A stretch of DNA of 64,000 bases from positions 630,567 through 694,566 of the forward strand of contig JAQBRT010000001.1 in NCBI GenBank assembly GCA_028286345.1, in the 5' to 3' direction. The DNA is from Candidatus Saccharimonadota bacterium (GTDB taxonomy: Bacteria > Patescibacteriota > Saccharimonadia > Saccharimonadales > UBA4665). Below, piece by piece: positions 1 through 8,511 of the stretch. How positions within the stretch are numbered: the first letter of the stretch is position 1; every line of letters starts with the position of its first letter. The notes beneath the pieces are model-generated. The model was not told the DNA's origin, searched no databases, and was given only the letters and a program-made list of their open reading frames with translations. The position numbers and the translations under genes are program-made.

Positions 1-10
1 TTTGTCATGA

Positions 11-100
11 ATGATGAGTTTTGCGCACAAACTTGCGGCCAATCTTGGTACTAGTGTAGAAGCTATTATTGACAGGGGTAAGTGGCACATGCCACTATAG
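11..100 (+). CDS. possible 29-aa small protein
   Basis: A short open frame starts at ATG 11 and stops with TAG at 98-100, overlapping the GTG start proposed for the next gene. It has no family I recognise and no clear ribosome binding site. If it is real, the next gene more likely starts at ATG 106, just after this stop. It may be chance; the window edge hides what lies upstream. Confidence 0.15.
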   Translation: MMSFAHKLAANLGTSVEAIIDRGKWHMPL

Positions 101-474
101 CAGTTATGTCACATCATACTGAGCTTACGCGGCGTTCATATGTTCATCCCTCTCAGGGAGCCGCTGCTCAGGAGTATTTTGAGGAGTTTAAAACTGATGA
201 CCGCCGCTGCTTTCGGCGTGCCGGCTTGCTTGGCATGAATGCTGTTGTGCTATTTGCAGGCGGTGTTGAAACGGTAGAGCAGCATCCTATGATTGCGCTC
301 GGTTTATTGATTGGTTCACTGGTAAGTGGTGCAGAAGTTGGTATGAATATGAGCCAGACAGATGAAAACCTTCAAGCTGCAGAGCGATACGTGGCTGCTG
401 GTGCCGAACACTACCATATGTATCAAGAAACAATGCCCGAATGGCTACAAGAACAACTCGCGCCTAAGCCCTAG
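82..474 (+). CDS. small membrane protein of unknown function
   Basis: A 130-residue protein I do not recognise. The first 45 residues are polar; two hydrophobic stretches follow (about residues 48-60 and 69-85) separated by a short charged turn, then a polar Gln/Glu-rich tail, so a two-segment membrane hairpin is likely. The start is uncertain: GTG 82 has a weak GGGG run just upstream, and ATG 106 is an alternative. Its size and shape resemble two other small hairpin proteins in this window (5265-5546 and 8191-8445), although clear sequence similarity is not evident by eye. Confidence 0.6.
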   Translation: MAHATIAVMSHHTELTRRSYVHPSQGAAAQEYFEEFKTDDRRCFRRAGLLGMNAVVLFAGGVETVEQHPMIALGLLIGSLVSGAEVGMNMSQTDENLQAAERYVAAGAEHYHMYQETMPEWLQEQLAPKP

Positions 475-542
475 CTGAAGCTAAGCTTAAAGCTTGCGTC
501 TTTTATTAATAATCGTGCTGACATAAGCGTACTTGAATAATA

Positions 543-767
543 TTGTCTATCAGACCAGTGGTTGGGGCATTCACCTATGCCAACAACTTGCTGTATGGCA
601 ATACGAGTGGCGCTTACAGCCTCATTGGCGGCGACTATCACATCCGCACTGGCAGCCCGGCTATTGATAAGGGTACGGCCAATGGCGCATTGAACTACAA
701 TCTAGACTTCATCCTTCGTCCACAGGGTGCAGCAGTTGATATCTGTGCATATGAGGGCGGTCGTTAG
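543..767 (+). pseudogene. C-terminal remnant of a parallel beta-helix (choice-of-anchor Q) surface protein
   Basis: The 74 codons match the ending typical of right-handed parallel beta-helix surface proteins with the choice-of-anchor Q signature: a GSPAIDKGT motif, then D..LRPQG..VDICAYE at the end. Such proteins are usually several hundred residues long. Here the frame is closed by TGA only three codons upstream of the TTG at 543, and no further beta-helix coding is seen upstream, so only the last part survives. I read it as a decayed gene. A functional 74-residue protein is possible but unlikely. Confidence 0.6.
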
Positions 768-785
768 GCCCCTCCCAGCGCATAG

Positions 786-2012
786 TTACCCAGGCAGCAG
801 GAAGTCACTAACCGTGAGCAGCCGGCCGGCCACCATTAACTGTCCCAGCCCAAGTTGTGCTTTTGTGCAACGTGCAGTCTCCCAAATAAATATTTCTTCG
901 GATTTATCAAAGTCGGTTTGTTTGTTCTTCACAACCGTTCTGTAGGTAAACTTATCGGAACCCGGGCCTGAAAAGCGTAGCTGCCTGCTATCTAGTTTTA
1001 CGAAATCCTGAATGACCATAATTCCTTCTGGAGTGAGTCGGTCATAAACTAACTGACAAGTTTTTTCGCGCTCAGTTTTGGTCATTTGATACATAACAGT
1101 AGATGCAAAGGCAACATCATACAGGCGGCGTTCGGGTATGTCTCCATCTACGTCAGTATTAATCCTAAGAGCAGCTGAAATATCAGACTGTGTAAATGAT
1201 ACGTTCATAACGTCCATGGACTTTAGCTGGCGTGCCTCCTCGAGCCTTGCTTCATTAAGCAGCTCGCTTGGGTAGCTTGAACATGCGTACACCCACTCAG
1301 CATTCGCCTCGTCACGTAAGTCATATAAGTCTACGCCCATACTTCGACCAATCCGAAACGGGCTACGCGAGAGGCTGTTGTACTTATAAGATATACGCCG
1401 GTTTTGCCGAGTATTGCCATTAGACCGTGGTTCAACTATGCGGACGTCTTCAAATGCGCCACCTAGAGCTATCTTTTTAAGCCCTAAGTTTTGGCTGCAG
1501 CCTATATCCAACAATTGCGGGTGTGCCACATCTGGGCTCACGCATGAAGTTAGGATAAACTTTAAGGCATTATAGCGCTGGACCACATTGCTTTGTGTCT
1601 GGCGCGTGATTAAATCTTGTATAACTTCGTTCAGGCGCGGTGTTAGTAAAACAGTTAGGATGCCGGAACGCCATGGCTCAACTGAACGCGTCGTAAAAGG
1701 GTACTCATGGCCAGTGTTACGGTACATGAACTGCTTTTGAAAAGTCCTTAGTAACTTATTTGCAGCGTATGACGGCACAATTTCTGAATCGAGTATAGCC
1801 GTGTTAAGTATTTGCAAATGGACACCAACTTCGTGCTGAAGCTCTGGGGGCACCTCTCGGCCATGCAGCACATCGAGCATTCCTTGGAAAAATAAGGCAA
1901 TACGGTCATCGCCACCGGGCGGATCAACCATTTGCTTGGCAAACTCAGCTATAAGCGGCGCACTAAAGTACGGCGCAGGGTTCTCTGGATAAGAAGTGGG
2001 CGTGCGTTCCAT
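786..2012 (-). CDS. class I SAM-dependent methyltransferase-like protein
   Basis: A 408-residue protein. Its central part has a Rossmann methyltransferase motif I (LLDIGCSQNLGLKK, about residues 165-180), followed by VRIVEPRS, and later YDVAFASTVMYQMT...LTPEGIMVIQDF, which resembles motifs IV-VI. The N-terminal 160 residues are helical-looking and not assigned. The substrate cannot be told; an RNA, protein or small-molecule target is possible. ATG 2012 lacks a strong ribosome binding site. The gene stands alone, facing the beta-helix remnant, with tRNA-Trp upstream on the same strand. Confidence 0.65.
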   Translation of the reverse strand: MERTPTSYPENPAPYFSAPLIAEFAKQMVDPPGGDDRIALFFQGMLDVLHGREVPPELQHEVGVHLQILNTAILDSEIVPSYAANKLLRTFQKQFMYRNTGHEYPFTTRSVEPWRSGILTVLLTPRLNEVIQDLITRQTQSNVVQRYNALKFILTSCVSPDVAHPQLLDIGCSQNLGLKKIALGGAFEDVRIVEPRSNGNTRQNRRISYKYNSLSRSPFRIGRSMGVDLYDLRDEANAEWVYACSSYPSELLNEARLEEARQLKSMDVMNVSFTQSDISAALRINTDVDGDIPERRLYDVAFASTVMYQMTKTEREKTCQLVYDRLTPEGIMVIQDFVKLDSRQLRFSGPGSDKFTYRTVVKNKQTDFDKSEEIFIWETARCTKAQLGLGQLMVAGRLLTVSDFLLPG

Positions 2013-2106
2013 AGTAAAGAGGTCTTTACCTACTAAAAGTATAGTCCGAATGCACGCGGTGAGATGTGATATATGACCCTAAAACAGAATGATGTTTCTT
2101 ATATCT

Positions 2107-2181
2107 TGGCAGGGGCACGTGGAATCGAACCACGATCTAAGGTTTTGGAGACCTTTATACTAACCGTTGTACTATGCCCCT
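2107..2181 (-). tRNA. tRNA-Trp (CCA anticodon)
   Basis: Read on the minus strand, the acceptor arms AGGGGCA and TGCCCCT pair over 7 bp, the anticodon stem AAGGT/ACCTT holds the loop CTCCAAA with anticodon CCA, and the T arm is CGTGG-TTCGATT-CCACG. Discriminator G and a CCA end are encoded (2110-2107). Upstream on the minus strand an ATGACA box (2220-2225) and TATTAT (2197-2202) with a 17-nt spacer form a good promoter. Confidence 0.97.
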
Positions 2182-2196
2182 ATAAAGTACCGGTAC

Positions 2197-2225
2197 ATAA
2201 TAAGGGAAAACGGCTAGTTTGTCAT
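2197..2225 (-). promoter_or_regulatory. promoter of tRNA-Trp
   Basis: On the minus strand: -35 ATGACA (2225-2220), 17-nt spacer, -10 TATTAT (2202-2197), placed about 16 nt before the mature tRNA 5' end. Confidence 0.6.
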
Positions 2226-2276
2226 CTGTTTTACCCTTTGCAACTACGGCATTATCTGGTATATCTATATGAAGAC

Positions 2277-2933
2277 ATGGGCAAAACGTATCCAACCAAA
2301 CCTTTTTTATTGATCCTTTACGGCTTCCCGGGCTCTGGTAAGACGTATTTTGCGCGCCAGCTGGCCGAACAGGTTCAAGCTGCCCACCTGCAGGCTGACC
2401 GCGTCCGCAGCGAACTTTTTGAAGAACCCCGCCACGATAAGCAAGAGAATGACATTGTTAACCAGCTAATGAACTACATGACCGAGGAGTTCCTAACTGC
2501 CGGCCTAAGCGTTATTTATGATGCCAACACTATGCGCTCAAGCCAGCGTAACGAGCTGCGTGACCTCGCGCGCCGCTGCCACGCCGTGCCATTGATGGTG
2601 TGGTTCCAGCTCAACGCCGATGGTTCATATGCCCGTAATGCCAAGCGTGACCGGCGCCGTGCAGATGACAAGTACGCTATTGGCTGGGACAAAGAAACTT
2701 TCCGCAAAATCATGGAGCACATGCAAAATCCAGCGGGCAAAGAAGAATATGTTGTCCTGAGCGGCAAACACCTGTTTGGTACGCAGCAAAGTAGCGTCAT
2801 GAACAAACTCCGCGAGCTGGGTGTATTTACGTCTGACACAGTTACACCTCATGTCGTAAAACCTGGGCTGGTCAACCTAGTACCAAACCAAGGCCGCGTC
2901 GATATGTCGCGCCGCAACGTTATTATTCGTTAG
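2277..2933 (+). CDS. P-loop AAA/zeta-toxin-like kinase
   Basis: A 218-residue protein with a Walker A motif GFPGSGKT at about residues 17-24, then LQADRVRSELF and SVIYDANTMRSSQRNELRDLARR, the layout of small P-loop kinases related to zeta toxin / AAA_33 and polynucleotide kinase families. These phosphorylate nucleotides, sugars or RNA ends; the substrate here is not known. An in-frame extension upstream would run through the tRNA-Trp gene, so ATG 2277 is chosen. The stop is 5 nt before the next gene, so it is probably the first gene of a kinase / metallopeptidase / histidine kinase operon. Confidence 0.75.
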   Translation: MGKTYPTKPFLLILYGFPGSGKTYFARQLAEQVQAAHLQADRVRSELFEEPRHDKQENDIVNQLMNYMTEEFLTAGLSVIYDANTMRSSQRNELRDLARRCHAVPLMVWFQLNADGSYARNAKRDRRRADDKYAIGWDKETFRKIMEHMQNPAGKEEYVVLSGKHLFGTQQSSVMNKLRELGVFTSDTVTPHVVKPGLVNLVPNQGRVDMSRRNVIIR

Positions 2934-2938
2934 ATCCC

Positions 2939-3649
2939 ATGGCTTTTAAGTCATTTACGGTTGAGGACCTCGAGGTCACTATCTATAAACGGCGCGGCGC
3001 TGGCAGCTTGCGCCTAAGCATCCGGCCTGATGGCCAGGTGCGTGTCACGATCCCGATGTGGGCGCCATATAAATCTGGTCTGGACTTTGTGCGCTCCCGG
3101 CTTGACTGGATCCGTGAACAGCATCTGCCTAGTAGCGAACTGGTTCAGGGCCAGGCAGTTGGCAAGGCTCACCGGCTAATATTCATGGCCAAGCAGGGTA
3201 TTAAGACGCCAACGTCACGGCTTCAGGCTTCATCGGTATTTGTGTACTATCCAATGGACAGTTTGCCGGGTAGCGCCGAGGCGCAAGCGGTGGCCCTCAA
3301 AGCCTGCAAAAAGGCCCTCAAATTGCAGGCCGAAAAACTTTTGCCTACCCGCCTGCAAGAACTAGCCCAAAAATATGGCTTTAGCTACAAAGATATGAGC
3401 GTCCGCGACCTCAAGAGCCGCTGGGGCAGCTGTGACGCCCAGCAGCACATCAAGTTCAACATCTACCTAATGCAGCTGTCTTGGGAGTATATTGACTACG
3501 TCATCATCCATGAGCTGGCCCACACTGAGCATATGAACCACGGCCCGGAGTTCTGGAGCCGGGTGGCGGGCTGCTCGCCAAACTACCAGCAGCTTAAGAA
3601 AGAGCTTCGCAAGCATAAGCCTGTTGTAATTGCTGGTAGCGTATCTTAG
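2939..3649 (+). CDS. YgjP/DUF45-family zinc metallopeptidase-like protein
   Basis: A 236-residue protein of the YgjP (DUF45, SprT-like) family. The zinc motif HELAH is at residues 191-195 with a third histidine at 201 (HMNHGPEFW), and the family signature LKSRWGSCD precedes it. Relatives are known as M48-like metal-dependent hydrolases; one E. coli member has been described as acting on UTP, so a peptidase role is not certain. No signal peptide or membrane segment is seen, so it is cytoplasmic. It lies 5 nt after the kinase gene and 9 nt before the histidine kinase. Confidence 0.88.
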   Translation: MAFKSFTVEDLEVTIYKRRGAGSLRLSIRPDGQVRVTIPMWAPYKSGLDFVRSRLDWIREQHLPSSELVQGQAVGKAHRLIFMAKQGIKTPTSRLQASSVFVYYPMDSLPGSAEAQAVALKACKKALKLQAEKLLPTRLQELAQKYGFSYKDMSVRDLKSRWGSCDAQQHIKFNIYLMQLSWEYIDYVIIHELAHTEHMNHGPEFWSRVAGCSPNYQQLKKELRKHKPVVIAGSVS

Positions 3650-3658
3650 AATTGGCGT

Positions 3659-5329
3659 ATGGCCGAAAAAACATCCCAGGAGTCGTTCAAAAACCTCCTC
3701 GACTCCTCCGGGCACCGCGTTGGTGTGGTTTTGCCGGCTTTTGTGGCCATTGGCACGGCGATCCTGCAGTATGTCAGCAGTGACTACTTTTCGCATACCT
3801 CCCGCCTAGCAGCGTTAGCTGTAACGGTTGTTTTTGCCCTAATCGCCCTAGCCGAAATCTTCAATAAACGCCCGTCCAAAGCCTGGCGGACGGTGCAGTA
3901 CATTATTACTCATGGCCTTGTTTTTTATAGCCTGAGCTACATGCTGCCGTTGCCCTCACCGTACCTGTTATACGTAGTGATGATGAGCTTTTTGGTCTAC
4001 TTTGACTTTGGCTTCCCCCTAACACTGGTTAGCATGTTTGGCCTGTTTTTTGCCTTTACCGGCCGCTATATCCAAGTCCACGGCTTTGGCCAGAACAGCG
4101 GCCTAGACTACTTTATTGCCTTTTACGCGGCCATTTTAGTCATTACCTACTATTCCATCCTGTTCTTGCAGATAGCCCAAAAAGAACTTAAGAGCGTCCG
4201 GGCCAGTTCCAAACGGGCCTCTAATACCCAAAAGCGCATCGAGTCGCTAATTAACAACATCAGTGACGGTGTGATTGCTGTAGATGAAAAGCTGAAAATT
4301 AATGTCTACAATGCTTCTGCGCTTAATGTACTCGACCTTAATACCGACATAAGAGACCATTCGCTGACATCTATCTTAAAGCCAGTCAATGAAGAAGGCC
4401 ACGCTGTTAGCATCGCCAAACTGCTCAAAGATGCTGAGTCGCCTACGATTAACCGCGATTTACGTATCAAGTACAAAGACGGTAGCACCGCCAACCTGTT
4501 CCTGGGTATCTCGCCAATTTACCTCGGCTATGGCAAAAAAGTAAATAATGGCTACACTTTGCTGCTACGTGACATTACCCGCGAGAAGTCACTCGAAGAA
4601 GAACGCGATGAGTTTATTAGTGTCGTGAGCCATGAGCTGCGTACGCCAATTGCTATTTCCGAAGGTAATATTGGTAATGCCGAGTACATCGTTGAAAAGA
4701 CTGGGGATATGGAGGCAGTCAAAAAAGCCCTTAAAGAAGCCCATCACCAAGTCCTATTCCTGGCCGACATGATCAATGACCTGGCAACCCTGAGCCGCGC
4801 TGAGCGTGGCGTCCTGCAGGTTGATGTCGAGCCTATCAATGCCCATGAGCTGGTGAATGAACTTGGTAACAACTATACGCCGCAAGCCGAGGCTAAGGGC
4901 CTTAAATTGGTGTTAGATATTGACCCAAAGCTCGAAATGCTCTACACCAGCAAGCTTTACAGCCGTGAAATCCTGCAGAACTTTATCACCAACGCCATCA
5001 AATACACCGAAAAGGGCACTGTTACGCTCAAAGCCAAGCCGACTGATAAGGGGGTCCAGTTTGCCGTACAAGACACTGGTATTGGCATCAGCAAGTCAGA
5101 CCAAGACCGGGTATACGACAAATTCTTCCGCTCCGAAGATTACCGTACCCGCCAGAATAACGGCACTGGCCTAGGCCTCTACGTTACTATGAAGTTAGCC
5201 GGCCTCATCCACGCTGATATTAGCCTACAGAGCGAGCTTAATAAGGGGTCGACCTTTAGTATCTTTATTCCAAATCTGGAGATGGAAGCTCCGAGGCCGG
5301 TGGCTGAACCTCCAAAATCGAACGGTTAG
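3659..5329 (+). CDS. membrane-bound PAS sensor histidine kinase, orphan
   Basis: A 556-residue sensor kinase. About six hydrophobic segments fill residues 20-180, then a PAS domain (about 195-315), a HisKA domain with the phospho-acceptor motif VSHELRTP (near 320), and a HATPase domain with the N box (NFITNAIKY), VQDTGIGIS and GTGLGLYV. It autophosphorylates and would pass phosphate to a receiver protein, but none is adjacent. The seven-segment-like input region suggests an internal or membrane-borne cue. The end overlaps the convergent small gene 5265-5546 by 65 nt. Confidence 0.93.
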   Translation: MAEKTSQESFKNLLDSSGHRVGVVLPAFVAIGTAILQYVSSDYFSHTSRLAALAVTVVFALIALAEIFNKRPSKAWRTVQYIITHGLVFYSLSYMLPLPSPYLLYVVMMSFLVYFDFGFPLTLVSMFGLFFAFTGRYIQVHGFGQNSGLDYFIAFYAAILVITYYSILFLQIAQKELKSVRASSKRASNTQKRIESLINNISDGVIAVDEKLKINVYNASALNVLDLNTDIRDHSLTSILKPVNEEGHAVSIAKLLKDAESPTINRDLRIKYKDGSTANLFLGISPIYLGYGKKVNNGYTLLLRDITREKSLEEERDEFISVVSHELRTPIAISEGNIGNAEYIVEKTGDMEAVKKALKEAHHQVLFLADMINDLATLSRAERGVLQVDVEPINAHELVNELGNNYTPQAEAKGLKLVLDIDPKLEMLYTSKLYSREILQNFITNAIKYTEKGTVTLKAKPTDKGVQFAVQDTGIGISKSDQDRVYDKFFRSEDYRTRQNNGTGLGLYVTMKLAGLIHADISLQSELNKGSTFSIFIPNLEMEAPRPVAEPPKSNG

Positions 5330-5546
5330 CTTGGCGGAAGCAGGCTATGCCGGTAAATGCTAAGCCTAGGGCAATAGCTGGTGTAGGCGGCGTGGCAGTA
5401 CCTGTAAAATACCTTGGCCAAACTTCAACAACTGGATAAACAGCGGCAAAACAGGCCATTCCGCCCACCCGTAAACCGCTGCGCACTAGCCATGGTTGAA
5501 CGCCATGCATAGTGTCTAGATCAACTTGGTCGCCGTGCTCTGTCAT
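5265..5546 (-). CDS. small membrane protein co-encoded with a glycosyltransferase
   Basis: A 93-residue protein with two hydrophobic stretches (about residues 27-45 and 55-72) and a polar, proline-rich tail. I recognise no family. Its ATG shares one base with the TAA stop of the upstream glycosyltransferase (TAATG), so the two are probably translationally coupled, which supports it as a real gene. Its 3' end overlaps the histidine kinase gene on the other strand by 65 nt. Confidence 0.6.
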   Translation of the reverse strand: MTEHGDQVDLDTMHGVQPWLVRSGLRVGGMACFAAVYPVVEVWPRYFTGTATPPTPAIALGLAFTGIACFRQANRSILEVQPPASELPSPDLE

Positions 5547-7075
5547 TAGCTATGAATACTACGGGTTTCGGCCGGGTTGTCAAGCGGCGGTAAATGTGGA
5601 ATGACATGCATGACAGGAATACAGACGTTGCGGCCCTTCCACAGCACAGTACTAAATTCATACTTCCACATTGAGTAGTTTAGCAATGCGACATCGTAAA
5701 TGGCCGCCAATGGCAATGTCCATAGGCTCCGCAGTAACAGGCGGCGGTAGGTTATGGTGACGATCTCACTATAAAAGATGGTTAAAGAAGCAACTGTCAG
5801 GACCGCGAGCATCGCCAGCATAGCTTGGTGGACAAGCAGTGCCCTTGCCAATACAACATACGGTACGACGAGTACTAGTAGTGTAATAACCCCGTGAAAG
5901 CACGTCAGCTCGGGCCTGCGGTGAAGCTGTGGGTAGCGCGTCCTGATGGCTGTATCGCGCTGTTCGCTAAAGGCTTTATCATTAGAGACGCCAAGTGCAG
6001 TATTACTTTGCATAAAACTGTAGCCGTCATGGTTAGTAGCCAAAGCTGCAAGGTGGCGTTCGGGAATAATTGAGCGGGTAGTTGCCTTAAAGGTGCCACT
6101 CTTCTGAATCAGTTCCCGTGTTGCTATCCAGCAAGTGCTCAAGATTGGTGGGCGGTTGATAAGGCGCCTTGGCAAGCTAAGCTCCCAGGCATATCGGCTA
6201 GGCTGCAGTAACGCCTGAAATAGTCCATGTGGCCGCTGATTGGCAGGCATGATACTACACATGTCTTTTTTCTTGAGGAGCATAGCTGTAACTATGTTGT
6301 GCAGGCTTTCTGGTTCAAAGCGGGCATCAACGCCACAAAACAAAATAAGCTCGCCGTTTGATTGGTTAAATAGCTGCTCGTAAGCAAAGTTTTTAGCTAG
6401 CCAGTTTGGCGGTGCTGACTGGCCAGAAATAAAACGTACCCCAGCGTGGGCAAAACTGCGAATAATCTGAGGCGTGCGCTTGTTCTGGGAACAATCATCC
6501 AAAACCAAGACCTCGAGCTTAGGATATGTACTAGCTACCAATGATTCTAAGCAGGCACTTAGGTCCTCCGTTTCATTACGAGCCGGAATGGCGACTGTTA
6601 GGCTCGGCAGGTCCTTATCGGCGATGCCTTTGGCAACTTCTGGTGCTACGGCTTTGCGGCTGTTATGGATAGTGGTACGGGCAAGCACCAAGGCACCAAT
6701 AAGTTCCAATACAGCCAAGACATACCACCAGGCCTCGCCACGGACACTATATAAGCCGGTTAGCCAAGCGCCCCACAGCAGTATAGTTTGGGCCAGCACC
6801 AGCCATAGAGTAGTGCCCCGTGCCACAATATAAAGGTAGTCGGCCATTGTCCTGCCACGTACTACACGTAGCATATTGATGGTGCGGTAGCCGCTCATTA
6901 TAAGGACTAAAACTGTCCAAAAACTGGGGTGGGTGGCTATAAGGGCAATTGAACCTACACCCAAACTGGCTATAGCCAGGCTTGCCAGTATGCTCCGTAA
7001 CCTCCAGAGAGCCCGGATCCAGAGCAGTAGTTCTAGGGCAGTAGCCAAGCCAAGGCCTGTAAGCGCAAGCGTCAT
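5546..7075 (-). CDS. membrane-bound family 2 glycosyltransferase
   Basis: A 509-residue protein: about four or five membrane segments, a GT-A catalytic domain starting at SLTVAIPARNETEDLSACLESL (about residue 160) with VLDDCSQN and a DxD-like GVDAR, and more membrane segments at the C-terminus. Relatives transfer sugars to lipids or carotenoid-like acceptors at the membrane; the acceptor is unknown here. A -10 like TATAGT lies 7 nt upstream of the ATG, which predicts a leaderless mRNA. It is transcribed away from secE and overlaps the following small membrane protein gene by one base. Confidence 0.82.
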   Translation of the reverse strand: MTLALTGLGLATALELLLWIRALWRLRSILASLAIASLGVGSIALIATHPSFWTVLVLIMSGYRTINMLRVVRGRTMADYLYIVARGTTLWLVLAQTILLWGAWLTGLYSVRGEAWWYVLAVLELIGALVLARTTIHNSRKAVAPEVAKGIADKDLPSLTVAIPARNETEDLSACLESLVASTYPKLEVLVLDDCSQNKRTPQIIRSFAHAGVRFISGQSAPPNWLAKNFAYEQLFNQSNGELILFCGVDARFEPESLHNIVTAMLLKKKDMCSIMPANQRPHGLFQALLQPSRYAWELSLPRRLINRPPILSTCWIATRELIQKSGTFKATTRSIIPERHLAALATNHDGYSFMQSNTALGVSNDKAFSEQRDTAIRTRYPQLHRRPELTCFHGVITLLVLVVPYVVLARALLVHQAMLAMLAVLTVASLTIFYSEIVTITYRRLLLRSLWTLPLAAIYDVALLNYSMWKYEFSTVLWKGRNVCIPVMHVIPHLPPLDNPAETRSIHS

Positions 7076-7102
7076 AGGGATTACTATAGCATTAAAAGTT
7101 GC

Positions 7103-7131
7103 TTGACCGAAGTTGAACCGCGTGCTAAGCT
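7103..7131 (+). promoter_or_regulatory. secE promoter
   Basis: TTGACC (7103-7108), a 17-nt spacer and TAAGCT (7126-7131) with an extended TGC just before it. The start point would be near 7138, only a few bases before a hairpin with a U-tract (7143-7166). The 12-mer GCTAAGCTTGAC that includes this -10 recurs at 8441-8452 upstream of another leader hairpin. Confidence 0.5.
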
Positions 7132-7142
7132 TGACTCCAGTG

Positions 7143-7166
7143 GCCTACAAAAACTGTAGGCTTTTT
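7143..7166 (+). terminator. terminator-like hairpin in the secE leader
   Basis: GCCTACA (7143-7149) pairs perfectly with TGTAGGC (7155-7161) around a 5-nt loop, followed by TTTTT. The upstream gene is on the opposite strand, so this is not the terminator of a preceding gene; it sits inside the 5' leader of secE, right before the ribosome binding site. It may be an attenuator or a 5'-end stabilising hairpin. Confidence 0.6.
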
Positions 7167-7179
7167 AATTTGGAAAGAC

Positions 7180-7626
7180 GTGGGGAACGCAGTGGCCGAC
7201 GAGAAGCCAGTACAACCAAAAAGCCGGATCGTTAAAAACCCGGAAACATTCCGTGAGCGGGCAGTTAAAGCCAATGAGCAAGCCGCTAAACCATCACGCA
7301 AACAGGCTGTTGTTGCAGCACCAGTTCGCGTAATCGTTAAGGTGGTAAGCCTTATTGCCAAGCCATTTGCCTGGAGTGGTAAGACGATTGGCGCCACCAA
7401 AGCTGGCCGTATATTGGGCAAGCCCCTTAAAGTTCTGGGTCGCATACTATTACCGCGTTACGTCCGCAACGCCTGGGTAGAACTTCGCCAAGTAACCTGG
7501 CCAACCTGGCTGGAGAGCCGCCGTTTAACTTTTGCAGTTCTTGTCTTTGCCGTCGCCTTTGGTGTAGCAATCGCCATTGTCGACTTTGGCCTCGACAGAC
7601 TCTTTAAAGCACTATTACTTAAATAA
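7180..7626 (+). CDS. secE: preprotein translocase subunit SecE
   Basis: A 148-residue protein whose C-terminal 60 residues are a typical SecE: the amphipathic helix motif ELRQVTWPTWLESRRLT followed by one membrane segment (AVLVFAVAFGVAIAIVDF). It stabilises SecY in the SecYEG channel. The N-terminal 80 residues are basic, alanine-rich and longer than usual. The start may be GTG 7180 or GTG 7192 (GGGGA lies 5 nt before the latter). nusG follows 10 nt after the stop, the usual bacterial order. Confidence 0.95.
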   Translation: MGNAVADEKPVQPKSRIVKNPETFRERAVKANEQAAKPSRKQAVVAAPVRVIVKVVSLIAKPFAWSGKTIGATKAGRILGKPLKVLGRILLPRYVRNAWVELRQVTWPTWLESRRLTFAVLVFAVAFGVAIAIVDFGLDRLFKALLLK

Positions 7627-7636
7627 GGAACAAACT

Positions 7637-8185
7637 ATGACTGGTCAGAAACGTTACGACACAAGCAAGCAATGGTACGCCATTCACACCTACAGTGGCT
7701 ACGAAGAAAAGGTCGCTGAGAGCATTCGCCAGCGCGCCGAAAGCCTAGACATGAAAGATAAGATTTTTCAGGTCCTAGTACCTAAGGAAAAGATGATCGA
7801 AATCAAGAACGGCAAACGTAAAGTCGTCGAAAAGCGCATCTTCCAGGGCTATGTCCTTGTCCAGATGAAGCTATCTGAAGATGCCTGGTACATTGTCCGC
7901 AATACGCCATCAGTTACCGGCTTCGTTGGTTCCGGCACCGACCCAACTCCTGTTGGCCAGGACGAAATCGAAAAAATCCAGAAGCGCATGGGCCTTGAAC
8001 AGCCTAAGCACAAGATCGACTATGCGATTGGTGAAGTTGTTAATATTATCGACGGTCCATTCAAGGGCTTTGACGGCTCTATCAACGAAATCGATGCCCA
8101 AAAAGGCAAGCTTAAAGTTTTGGTTAATATGTTTGGCCGTGAAACACCGGTAGAACTCGATTCACTACAGGTTAAACGAGTCTAG
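7637..8185 (+). CDS. nusG: transcription termination/antitermination factor NusG
   Basis: A 182-residue NusG: the NGN domain begins with KQWYAIHTYSGYEEKVAESI and contains FQGYVLVQM and the TPSVTGFVGSG stretch; the KOW domain near the C-terminus has the motif VVNIIDGPFKGFDGSI. It binds the RNA polymerase clamp and links it to Rho or the ribosome. ATG 7637 is preceded by AAGGA with a 7-nt gap, which decides the start over the longer in-frame TTG. It follows secE in one unit. Confidence 0.97.
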   Translation: MTGQKRYDTSKQWYAIHTYSGYEEKVAESIRQRAESLDMKDKIFQVLVPKEKMIEIKNGKRKVVEKRIFQGYVLVQMKLSEDAWYIVRNTPSVTGFVGSGTDPTPVGQDEIEKIQKRMGLEQPKHKIDYAIGEVVNIIDGPFKGFDGSINEIDAQKGKLKVLVNMFGRETPVELDSLQVKRV

Positions 8186-8190
8186 ACATA

Positions 8191-8445
8191 ATGGCTGACA
8201 GGGAACGTACATCAGGCTTTGACTATACAGTGGGCGAACTGCTTGGCCATGAAACCGAGCAAGCTGGCCCCACTATCGGTCAGCACTGTATTGCTCTCAG
8301 TGCAAGCGCCTTAGGGCTTTTCGAATCTGTTGTTGGCTTTGACCGCTTTATTTTTGGTAATACATTGGTAGGCGCAGCGGCCATGCTAGGCGGGGTAGTT
8401 ATGACTGGTGCTGGCGTCGCCATTGAGCGCCATTACGCTAGCTAA
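8191..8445 (+). CDS. small membrane protein of unknown function
   Basis: An 84-residue protein starting 6 nt after the nusG stop, so co-transcribed with secE-nusG. The first 28 residues are polar; two hydrophobic segments follow (about 32-48 and 53-76), interrupted by FDRFIFG, predicting a membrane hairpin. No known family is evident. Its tight linkage to secE and nusG argues that it is real, and a link to secretion or membrane biogenesis is only a guess. Confidence 0.6.
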   Translation: MADRERTSGFDYTVGELLGHETEQAGPTIGQHCIALSASALGLFESVVGFDRFIFGNTLVGAAAMLGGVVMTGAGVAIERHYAS

Positions 8446-8465
8446 GCTTGACATCAAGTAAACAC

Positions 8466-8494
8466 AAGCGTATTACGGAAGTAGTACGCTTTTT
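8466..8494 (+). terminator. hairpin with U-tract between two small genes
   Basis: AAGCGTA (8466-8472) pairs with TACGCTT (8485-8491); inside, TAC pairs with GTA around a GGAA tetraloop; TTTTT follows. It may end the secE-nusG unit. It also lies 18 nt before the start of the next gene, and a TTGACA (8449-8454) with TATTAC (8471-8476), spacer 16, overlaps it, so promoter and terminator appear to share sequence. Confidence 0.65.
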
Positions 8495-8511
8495 AAATTT
8501 GGAGAACAAAC

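Noticed and set aside
2073-2276. Upstream in-frame extension of the P-loop kinase gene
   Set aside because: It would be translated across the tRNA-Trp gene; ATG 2277 gives the expected N-terminus.
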